Origin: CALHVX01 sp038757945
GTDB taxonomy: Bacteria > Pseudomonadota > Gammaproteobacteria > Pseudomonadales > Azotimanducaceae
DNA length: 12,220 nucleotides
Reading direction: 5' to 3'
NCBI GenBank assembly: GCA_038757945.1
Contig: JBCDGJ010000151.1
Location: 1-12,220, forward strand
Position numbers and translations under genes: made by a program. Positions 6,708-12,220 of the stretch are shown here, piece by piece (the stretch's first letter is position 1; each line of letters starts with the position of its first letter). The notes under the pieces were generated by a model. The model did not search any database. It was not told where the DNA came from and saw nothing but the letters and a program-made list of their open reading frames with translations.

Positions 6708-7697
6708 ATGAGCAGCACGCCGGCGCCAGATCCGGAAACACCACCGCAACGCCGGCCGGCACCGGCGTGGCAGCGGGTGCTGCCATGGGTCATCACCATT
6801 GCCTGCTTCGCGTATCTGTACACTCGCATTGCAGCGCGGACCCCAGACGATATGAGCGTGATCGGCTATCTGGCCGCCGCATTCCGGGACGTCAACTGGC
6901 TCGCCTGGCTGGCCCTGATGGTGCCCTACTCCCTGTTCTACCTGCTGATCGACACCATGGTCCTGTGGCGTGTGGTCAACTGGTTCAACGCCAATGTGAC
7001 CTATCGCAGCCTGCTGCCGGTACGCGCCAGCAGCTACATCATTTCCATTCTCAACGAGCAGGTCGGCAAGGGCGCCATGGCGCTCTACCTGAACCGACGG
7101 GAAGGCGTTCCTGCCTGGCAGGTGGGTTCCAGCATGCTCTTCATCATGTTCTGCGAGTTTTTCTACCTGCTCTTCTGGGCAACCGTTGGCGTATTCATCG
7201 CCTGGCAGATCCTGCCGGAACTGTTTCACTGGATCCCCTGGATTGCCCTGGGCGCCGCCGTGTTTCTGGGGCTTTGGGTCAGTTTCTTCCGCAGCTCTGC
7301 CACCGTTGGCCGGGTCCGCAGCAACCCGCTGCTGAAATCGTTCCGCGAAGCACCGCTGACCCACTACCTCAAGATCATGACGCTGCGGTCGCCGGCACTG
7401 CTCGCCGCGGTCTGGGTCTACCAGCAGGCGGCCGGGCTGTTCGGCGTCGCTATTCCGCTCCAGGACATGATGGGCTTTCTACCGGTCATCTTCTTCAGCA
7501 CCCTGATACCCGGGCCGTTCCGCGCCGTGGCCGTTACCCTGTGGCCGACGCTGTTTCCGGACCACACAGCAGCAATGACCGTGTTCGGCTTTGTGCAGCA
7601 CAACTTTTTCCTGCTCTTCAACGCAGCCATCGGCCTGCTGTTTCTGCGTCAGGCGAACCGGGAGCTATTCGACGGCGACGCTCAGCCGGAACGCTGA
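6708..7697 (+). CDS. Polytopic inner-membrane protein, possibly LPG-synthase-TM/flippase-like
   Basis: A 329-residue integral membrane protein with a Pro-rich cytoplasmic N-tail (1-20) and about seven hydrophobic segments near residues 24-39, 64-86, 138-166, 174-194, 228-250, 255-270 and 290-313. I do not recognise it with certainty. The pattern SSYIISILNEQVGKGAMAL then LNRREGVP, and near the end STLIPGPFRAVAVTLW with a later FVQHNFFLLFN, recalls the layout of the lysylphosphatidylglycerol-synthase transmembrane/UPF0104 family: a conserved amphipathic loop with Gly and Arg, repeated in the second half. If so, it could handle a lipid or polyprenyl substrate. This is inference. The ATG lies 2 nt after the acyl-CoA dehydrogenase stop without a strong Shine-Dalgarno, so coupled translation is likely. 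Its 3' end overlaps the convergent DUF2256 gene by 16 nt. Confidence 0.85.
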   Translation: MSSTPAPDPETPPQRRPAPAWQRVLPWVITIACFAYLYTRIAARTPDDMSVIGYLAAAFRDVNWLAWLALMVPYSLFYLLIDTMVLWRVVNWFNANVTYRSLLPVRASSYIISILNEQVGKGAMALYLNRREGVPAWQVGSSMLFIMFCEFFYLLFWATVGVFIAWQILPELFHWIPWIALGAAVFLGLWVSFFRSSATVGRVRSNPLLKSFREAPLTHYLKIMTLRSPALLAAVWVYQQAAGLFGVAIPLQDMMGFLPVIFFSTLIPGPFRAVAVTLWPTLFPDHTAAMTVFGFVQHNFFLLFNAAIGLLFLRQANRELFDGDAQPER

Positions 7698-7825
7698 CGC
7701 CGGCAGCGCTCCGAGCAGAACCGGACCTCGGCCCAGTCTCGCGCCCACTTCTTGCGCCAGGCAAAGGGCAGCCCGCAGCGCGCGCAGGTTTTGGTCGGGA
7801 GATCGCCCTTCTTTCGGTGTTTCAC
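7682..7825 (-). CDS. DUF2256 domain small protein
   Basis: A 47-residue basic protein with the compact DUF2256 pattern: KGDLPTKTCARCGLPFAW, RKKWARDWAEVRFCSERCRR. The four cysteines form two pairs (CARC and CSERC), consistent with a small treble-clef or zinc-ribbon-like metal site. Trp and Arg residues are conserved as in the family, whose function is unknown. The GTG at 7825 is preferred: it gives the family-typical start MKHRKKGDLP and length. An in-frame TTG at 7891 would add 22 residues with no Shine-Dalgarno and no family similarity. Only a weak AGGA lies upstream of the GTG. It converges with the membrane protein gene, overlapping it by 16 nt, and is divergent from coq7. In some bacteria DUF2256 genes lie near cryptochrome/photolyase genes; none is visible here. 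Confidence 0.8.
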   Translation of the reverse strand: MKHRKKGDLPTKTCARCGLPFAWRKKWARDWAEVRFCSERCRRQRSG

Positions 7826-7952
7826 GTGCTCTGGAATCCTGTGGGCGGCGCCACTTTCATGATCCCCTGACTTTACCCCGGCTATCTTCAAGACGGCTTC
7901 AATCGGCTTTCAATCGTTGGCCCGATCACCGCTCTGAGGAACCCGCCGCGCT

Positions 7953-8525
7953 GTGAACATGAGCACTGACATCGCTGTACTGCACGAGCTCGGACCGTTC
8001 GCTGAGCTGGCGCTCGGGACTTCCGAGCGAAGAGACCTGCGCTCCGATCACGCCGGCGAAACCGGCGCCGTCGCCATCTACCGAGGCCTGCTGGCCGTTA
8101 CCCGGGATCCGGTGCTGATCGACTTTGCGGAACACCATCTGGACACGGAGCTTACGCATCTGGCCTTCTTCGAGCGCTGGCTGCCACAGGCCGAGCACAG
8201 CCGCCTACTGCCACTCTGGCGGCTGTCCGGCTGGTTGCTGGGCGCCCTGCCTGCCGTGTTCGGCCGGCGCTGGGTCTTTGCGACGATCGCAGCGGTGGAG
8301 ACCTTTGTGGTCGAGCACTACCAGGACCAGCTCGACCGTTTCCCTCGTGATTCAGCGCAACAGCGCCTGTTGCTGGCACAGCTTGCTGAGTTCCAGGCTG
8401 ATGAAGCGGAACATCAGCACGACGCGGAGCAGCGCTACGCGGAAGCGCCGCTGCCACTGCGGCTCTGGCAACGCCTCGTTGACGCCGGGTCCCGGTCAGC
8501 CGTTCACGCCGCCCGCTGGCTTTAG
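7953..8525 (+). CDS. coq7: Demethoxyubiquinone hydroxylase (Coq7 family)
   Basis: A 190-residue di-iron monooxygenase of the Coq7 family, catalysing the hydroxylation of 3-demethoxyubiquinol, the penultimate step of ubiquinone synthesis, at the inner face of the membrane. Ferritin-like carboxylate-bridged iron ligands are visible in the expected pattern: Glu36 in LRSDHAGETGAVAIY, Glu66-x-x-His69 in DTELTHL, Glu116 in VETFVVEHY, and Glu151-x-x-His154 in DEAEHQH. The hydrophobic segment LLPLWRLSGWLLGALPAVFG (86-105) is the membrane-associating part. Length is normal for a bacterial member. GTG at 7953 is used because GAGGA ends 12 nt upstream; an in-frame ATG at 7959 would shorten the protein by two residues. 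It stands alone, divergent from the DUF2256 gene. It is the last gene with the high-GC composition of the left part. Confidence 0.95.
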   Translation: MNMSTDIAVLHELGPFAELALGTSERRDLRSDHAGETGAVAIYRGLLAVTRDPVLIDFAEHHLDTELTHLAFFERWLPQAEHSRLLPLWRLSGWLLGALPAVFGRRWVFATIAAVETFVVEHYQDQLDRFPRDSAQQRLLLAQLAEFQADEAEHQHDAEQRYAEAPLPLRLWQRLVDAGSRSAVHAARWL

Positions 8526-8614
8526 CGTTGTGTTTCGGGCGTACCTCGCATGTCGAATGGCGGGGGGGATTCGCCCACAGGAGGGTGGTCTACGCGATTA
8601 CGGGAGCCAACAGC

Positions 8615-8863
8615 TCAGGACTCTGGATTAGAACGAGCGGCATCATTTACTTCGTCTGTCCCCAGTTCCAGCGATTCATCTGCTCGTCGGAACACTGCTA
8701 ATAGACGCTGCCAGTAGAGACGAATTGTGACGCCTGCCATCGCGACCGTGGCGATTATACCCTGAATAAACAAACTACCCGTTCCGGGATCGAGATACGC
8801 ATACACATTCGACGCGGACGCCAACATGAGAATCCCCAAGCCTAGACTTGCACAAGATCGCAT
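8615..8863 (-). CDS. Small secreted/membrane protein with AYLDPGTGS motif
   Basis: An 82-residue protein with a signal peptide: MRSCASLGLGILMLASASNVYA ends in VYA, a good cleavage site, so the mature protein would start at YLDPGTGSLFIQ. One transmembrane helix follows (about 30-50, GIIATVAMAGVTIRLYW), then a charged C-tail (RADESLELGTDEVND). The motif YLDPGTGS is one I associate with small, widespread two-helix proteins of unknown function found beside surface-glycan genes. An ATG at 8887 lies in frame, but the predicted promoter would place the transcription start at about that ATG, while AGGG lies 8 nt before the ATG at 8863; hence the chosen start. Both starts have weak Shine-Dalgarno sequences. 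It is divergent from the methyltransferase gene. The envelope location is well supported; the function is unknown. Confidence 0.72.
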   Translation of the reverse strand: MRSCASLGLGILMLASASNVYAYLDPGTGSLFIQGIIATVAMAGVTIRLYWQRLLAVFRRADESLELGTDEVNDAARSNPES

Positions 8864-8893
8864 CTGCTTCGCCCTAACAGGTAACATGCGAAG

Positions 8894-8922
8894 ATAATCC
8901 GTAGACTCGGCGCTTCAGTCAA
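8894..8922 (-). promoter_or_regulatory. Sigma70-type promoter for the YLDPGTGS gene
   Basis: Reading the - strand, TTGACT (8917-8922, 5 of 6 to consensus) is followed after exactly 17 nt by GATTAT (8894-8899, 4 of 6). The transcription start would fall near 8887, about 24 nt upstream of the preferred ATG at 8863. It overlaps a weaker promoter on the opposite strand. Confidence 0.55.
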
Positions 8923-8931
8923 TTGGCTAAT
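8902..8931 (+). promoter_or_regulatory. Possible promoter for the methyltransferase gene
   Basis: TAGACT (8902-8907, 4 of 6 to TTGACA) and GCTAAT (8926-8931, 4 of 6 to TATAAT) are 18 nt apart, giving a transcription start near 8938 and a very short leader before the ATG at 8948. It overlaps the opposing promoter in the 84-bp gap, so the two could interfere with each other or share control. Confidence 0.35.
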
Positions 8932-8947
8932 TTCTACTCTGAGAACG

Positions 8948-10360
8948 ATGCCCCATAACAGCCCTTTAACTTCGTCCTTCCGGGATCCCGCCGGTTTCGT
9001 CTTCAAGCGTGACGGCGAACTCTTCCGACAGATCAATTCCGAGTATATAACCCACTACGATCATCTCACAGATAGCGGCCTCTACACCAAATTGGTCGAC
9101 AGGGGATGGTTGGTTGCCCACGAAGAACAGCTTAGTCCGGAAGTAGGCTATCGCGTCATCAAACCAGAGGTGATTAAACAGATCTCATACCCCTACGAAT
9201 GGTCTTTCAGCCAACTAAGAGAAGCGGCGCTACTAATCCTCAGAATCCAGGAACTCGCGCTGGAGCATGATATGACGCTGAAAGACGCATCAGCGTTTAA
9301 CGTTCAATTTCGCGGCTGCTGTCCCGTGTTGATCGATACGCTCTCCTTCGAACGCCTCGACGAAAGCAAACCATGGATTGCATATAAGCAGTTCTGCGAG
9401 CACTTTCTTGGACCGTTGGCCCTCATGTGCCAAGTAGATCCACGGCAACGCAAGCTCTTTCTCGGGTTTATCGATGGCATTCCGTTGCAACTGACTAGCC
9501 GCACACTTCCGCTAAGAACATGGCTCAATTACTCAACGCTGGTACACATCCACCTGCACTCGCGGAGCCAGCTGCGGCACGCGGACGCTGCAGCCGTTGC
9601 TCCGAGGCGGCAGCCGACCATGTCTAGAAAACTACATAGTGCCTTAACTGTAAGTCTTCGCAGAGCCGTCGAAAAAAGCAAGATGCCAAACCTCGAAACT
9701 GAGTGGGGCAATTACTATGAGGAAACGAACTACTCCGAATCGGCACTGGCTGCCAAAGAGGAACTTGTGACCGAATGGCTTCAAACGTACTGGCGACCAG
9801 GCCAGACGATCCATGACCTTGGAGCGAACACTGGTAGATTCAGCAAGCTTAGCGCTGACACCACGGACGCCTATGTGGTGTCCTACGATGTAGACGAAGT
9901 TGCTGTGGAAAAGAACTTTCTGAACTTATGCAAAGAGACTGCCTACCAACGCCGGATCCTGCCGATGGTACTAGACCTTACCAATCCGTCTCCTTCCCTC
10001 GGCTGGGCTCATGCGGAACGGGATAGCCTGACGCTTCGATGTGAGCATGGTTTCATACTGGCACTTGCACTAATTCACCATCTAGCGATCGGCAACAATA
10101 CACCCTTGGGCAACATCGCTAGCTTTCTGGCGGAAATTTCTCAGACTCTCCTCATTGAGTTCGTGCCGAAGACAGACTCCCAGGTGCAACGACTTTTGGC
10201 TACGCGCAATGACACATTTGTTGACTACACTAGGCAAGAATTCGAAAAGTCGTTCAGCAAGTACTTTCAGCTTCAGAGAAGTGAAGCAATTCGAGACAGC
10301 GAGCGCAGGCTCTACCTTTGGACCAGGCTTGAAGAAGTAAACAAGCGCTTGCCATCGTGA
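8948..10360 (+). CDS. NoeA-like SAM-dependent methyltransferase with kinase-like N-terminal region
   Basis: A 470-residue, two-part soluble protein. Residues about 12-205 form a conserved region (DPAGFVFKRDGELFRQIN, SYPYEWSFSQLREAALL, LKDASAFNVQF, PVLIDTLSFE). LKDASAFN and LIDT are spaced like the catalytic and metal-binding loops of APH/protein-kinase-like folds (Asp113, Asn118, Asp130), suggesting a kinase or pseudokinase fold. Residues about 265-450 are a class I methyltransferase: SAM motif I IHDLGANTGRFSKL (288-301), acidic Asp314 in VVSYDVDEVAVEKN, then LPMVLDLTNPSPSLGW and LALALIHHLAIGNN. The architecture resembles NoeA-type nodulation methyltransferases. A linker (207-250, Arg-rich) joins the parts. 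Only a weak GAG lies before the ATG. The 3' end overlaps the convergent sulfatase-like gene by 49 bp. The target is unknown; a glycan or lipid precursor is inferred from its neighbours. Confidence 0.85.
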   Translation: MPHNSPLTSSFRDPAGFVFKRDGELFRQINSEYITHYDHLTDSGLYTKLVDRGWLVAHEEQLSPEVGYRVIKPEVIKQISYPYEWSFSQLREAALLILRIQELALEHDMTLKDASAFNVQFRGCCPVLIDTLSFERLDESKPWIAYKQFCEHFLGPLALMCQVDPRQRKLFLGFIDGIPLQLTSRTLPLRTWLNYSTLVHIHLHSRSQLRHADAAAVAPRRQPTMSRKLHSALTVSLRRAVEKSKMPNLETEWGNYYEETNYSESALAAKEELVTEWLQTYWRPGQTIHDLGANTGRFSKLSADTTDAYVVSYDVDEVAVEKNFLNLCKETAYQRRILPMVLDLTNPSPSLGWAHAERDSLTLRCEHGFILALALIHHLAIGNNTPLGNIASFLAEISQTLLIEFVPKTDSQVQRLLATRNDTFVDYTRQEFEKSFSKYFQLQRSEAIRDSERRLYLWTRLEEVNKRLPS

Positions 10361-12048
10361 GCTCCTCCGGCGATGACACCAGAGTCGACCGATAGCCCGC
10401 CGATCACATCTTTCCAATTTCCTTGGATGGTTGGCTTTACGAGGGCTTCCTCTGAGATCGGCTGTGCAAAGAGGTACGAAAACACCATTGGGAAAAGATC
10501 TTGCAGAATTCTGATGGTCTCAGGATGAGACTGAATGTGCGATTGCGGCCAGCGAATGGCCAGGAAAGTTCCAAACCTGTCTTGAATGTCCAGAGGGTTT
10601 ACCTCTTCGATCGAGAAGTCTCCCACAGCCAAAGATGTGCAGTTCTTTGTTAGATACGGACCGTGGTCCCCGTTCACGATGATTATTGCATCGGGGTGCG
10701 ACCTGATGATCGCATCTAGGTCGGCACGCATTTCCTCGTTTGCTTGCTCCAGACGCGCGCCGAAAAGTTCAGTCTCATTGCGCCTACAGGCTCCCGAATT
10801 CTGACTATGTCCAGGCCCTGTGTGCGTGTAAACAAACTTGGGGGCAGCCGCCGGTTCTGAAAGTACCCGCCGCTTCCGGTGAACGAACTCAGCATGTGAA
10901 ACATCTACGAAGCTCGCATCGTGACGAAACTCTCCCTCCGCGATTGAGCGAGCAAGCGCAAACGCCGGACGGCTGGGTGGAGGAAAATTCTCGTCATAGC
11001 CCATCCCTACGCCGTTGAAAAAGTAATCACTCTTGAACAAGCCAAAGGTGGTGTAGCCCTTTCTTCTCAGGACCTCCACCACTGGGTTAAAGCCGGCAAC
11101 GCCTTTCAGAGCTGACGCAGTACCCAGCACTCTAGACATAGTGTCTCGTGAAGTTGCCGCAACGGAATAGACCCCGGGATACAGTTGAAATCCAGCCGCC
11201 GCCAAGTACTGTTCCTGATCTGAGTTATCGATCCCGTACTGTAGAAGCGTCTCGTTCTCAACATAGCTGTCATAAGTCATTAGAAAAACTGAAGGATTGC
11301 GCCGAATCTCCCGCTCTTCGAATTCGGTAACCCAAGGGTATCTGGAAGTTCTCTCTGTGCGCTGATGCTCAAACTCGGATCCAGCCTTCCGCTCGAAGTT
11401 CTCGCCCAGCCAAAGCGTTTGACCGAGAGTCCCAACAAAGAAGCACAGAGAAAGTAGATACAGCCCCCTCCGGTCAAGCCTATAGAGCAGGCTGCAAACG
11501 CCGAGCACAACGATGAACATAAGCATCTGCGGCACCGCTGCGCCCGTTTGGTGCCAGTGGTTCGCACGCGCCATTGACGCCATGTTCAGGAGTGTGTAAC
11601 TGAGCGCGACCAGCAGCAACACGGCAGCTGAATAAGCTATCCAACGACGTAACATCCAAGGGATGACAAGAACAACGAGCAGAAGAAGGCCAACACTGCC
11701 GAGAAGCACAATCACCGTATCCAACAAATATAGTGTCTGCTGGTTCAACGCAAGATATTGCGCGATCGGCGCCAACGGCAGACTCAGCAGGAGGACGTCG
11801 CCGATAGGAAAGCGGTTGATTGCGGTTCGTCCAGCGTCACCGTGTTGTAATCTACCCCGCAAAAACATCAAGCCCACCACTATCACTACCGACGTAAGTG
11901 GGAGCAAAACAGTCACGAATTGCTGATTGATCCCGGCAGGCAAGCTAATTCTCAACACCCACAAGTAGCTGCAGGCCAAGAGCAGGCTAAAGACCAACCG
12001 CGCAGTCCAAGGCGATTTCATTCCTTGCAGGGCTGAATTGCGATTCAC
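10312..12048 (-). CDS. Membrane-anchored alkaline phosphatase/sulfatase superfamily protein
   Basis: A 578-residue protein with six or seven transmembrane helices in residues 17-212 and a hydrolase/transferase domain from about 250 to 545 that should face the periplasm. This is the layout of LtaS/OpgB/EptA-like envelope enzymes that transfer or cleave phospho-groups. Candidate metal ligands are Asp260 in FLMTYDSY, Asp461-His462 in NGDHGPY and His414 in THTGPGHSQN. The nucleophile is probably Thr299 or Ser300 in SVAATSRDTMSRVLG. No C/S-x-P-x-R sulfatase formylglycine motif is seen, so phosphotransferase or phosphodiesterase activity is likelier than sulfate-ester hydrolysis. The GTG start lacks a good Shine-Dalgarno; an in-frame ATG at 12021 would start at MKSPWTARLVF and keep every helix. 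Its tail overlaps the methyltransferase gene by 49 bp. The substrate is unknown. Confidence 0.85.
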   Translation of the reverse strand: MNRNSALQGMKSPWTARLVFSLLLACSYLWVLRISLPAGINQQFVTVLLPLTSVVIVVGLMFLRGRLQHGDAGRTAINRFPIGDVLLLSLPLAPIAQYLALNQQTLYLLDTVIVLLGSVGLLLLVVLVIPWMLRRWIAYSAAVLLLVALSYTLLNMASMARANHWHQTGAAVPQMLMFIVVLGVCSLLYRLDRRGLYLLSLCFFVGTLGQTLWLGENFERKAGSEFEHQRTERTSRYPWVTEFEEREIRRNPSVFLMTYDSYVENETLLQYGIDNSDQEQYLAAAGFQLYPGVYSVAATSRDTMSRVLGTASALKGVAGFNPVVEVLRRKGYTTFGLFKSDYFFNGVGMGYDENFPPPSRPAFALARSIAEGEFRHDASFVDVSHAEFVHRKRRVLSEPAAAPKFVYTHTGPGHSQNSGACRRNETELFGARLEQANEEMRADLDAIIRSHPDAIIIVNGDHGPYLTKNCTSLAVGDFSIEEVNPLDIQDRFGTFLAIRWPQSHIQSHPETIRILQDLFPMVFSYLFAQPISEEALVKPTIQGNWKDVIGGLSVDSGVIAGGAHDGKRLFTSSSLVQR

Positions 12049-12090
12049 TCAGAGGAGTCCATTTCTAGAGAATTCTTATTAAGCCTATCC

Positions 12091-12220
12091 ATGCTGCTCG
12101 CTGGGCTCGTGAAGTACGTCTCAGATTCGAAACCGGCCGCCTTCTTGAGCGCACAATTGTTCTTAGCAAAGTCATCGGTCCGATATCACCAGACAGTCGA
12201 TTACCTGGACCTTAAACCGA
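12091..12220 (+). CDS. Possible 5' end of a gene running off the window (doubtful)
   Basis: An ATG at 12091 opens a frame that reaches the window edge after 43 codons (MLLAGLVKYVSDSKPA..., ending near VDYLDLKP). It has no clear Shine-Dalgarno and no recognised family. The frame is also open upstream to 12037 and passes AGAGGAG at 12051-12057, which would only serve a rare ATT start at 12061. On the opposite strand an equally open stretch ends at TGA overlapping the GTG of the sulfatase-like gene. I cannot decide between these; the region may simply be a non-coding promoter region. Confidence 0.2.
   Translation, partial: MLLAGLVKYVSDSKPAAFLSAQLFLAKSSVRYHQTVDYLDLKP

Noticed and set aside
6639..7364. 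241-codon open frame on -
   Set aside because: Antisense to the dehydrogenase end and the membrane protein; Gln/His/Asp/Gly-rich composition typical of a reverse shadow of a hydrophobic gene.
6767..7870. 367-codon open frame on +
   Set aside because: A frame-shifted shadow of the membrane protein gene; the alternative frame has coherent hydrophobic helices and a coupled start, whereas this one is Arg/Pro/Ala-rich without structure.
8526..8614. Attachment site or insertion remnant at the composition boundary
   Set aside because: A G7 run and some GC-rich dyads are present, but there is no tRNA end, direct repeat or transposase fragment to support it.
8125..8631. 168-codon open frame on +
   Set aside because: Overlaps coq7 in another frame; Coq7 has all di-iron ligands, while this frame is Arg/Ser/Cys-rich noise.

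Overview
The window looks like chromosomal DNA of a high-GC, ubiquinone-using gammaproteobacterium. The Coq7-type hydroxylase, the E. coli-like MscS channel and the acyl-CoA dehydrogenase paralogues all fit this, but the species cannot be named from sequence alone. Genes are tightly packed. Many use GTG or TTG starts with clear Shine-Dalgarno sequences.

Left and middle (1 to about 8530) form an ordinary high-GC metabolic region. A histidine phosphatase and a SAP/DUF6434 protein lie head to tail on +. Facing them on - are a nitroreductase and an acyl-CoA dehydrogenase. An MscS mechanosensitive channel (+) is divergent from the nitroreductase and convergent with a class II aldolase/adducin-type protein (-). 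A second, ACAD10/11-like acyl-CoA dehydrogenase (+) is followed 2 nt later by a polytopic membrane protein. Next come a tiny DUF2256 zinc-binding-like protein (-) and Coq7 (+). Two acyl-CoA dehydrogenases, a flavin nitroreductase, a class II aldolase-like protein and a phosphatase suggest a degradative acyl-CoA locus, but no substrate can be assigned.

Right side (about 8530 to 12220): base composition and codon use change. Hand counts of single 60-base lines fall from about 63% GC to about 45-53%, and codons such as TTA, CTA, ATA and AGA become common. Three genes lie here: a small secreted or membrane protein whose mature end begins YLDPGTGS (-), a large NoeA-like SAM methyltransferase with an extra kinase-like N-terminal region (+), and a polytopic membrane protein with an alkaline-phosphatase/sulfatase-superfamily domain (-). 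The first two share an 84-bp divergent promoter region. The last two overlap tail to tail by 49 bp. This trio is the best candidate for a poorly described system, probably one that modifies an envelope glycan or lipid. The right edge may hold the start of another gene.
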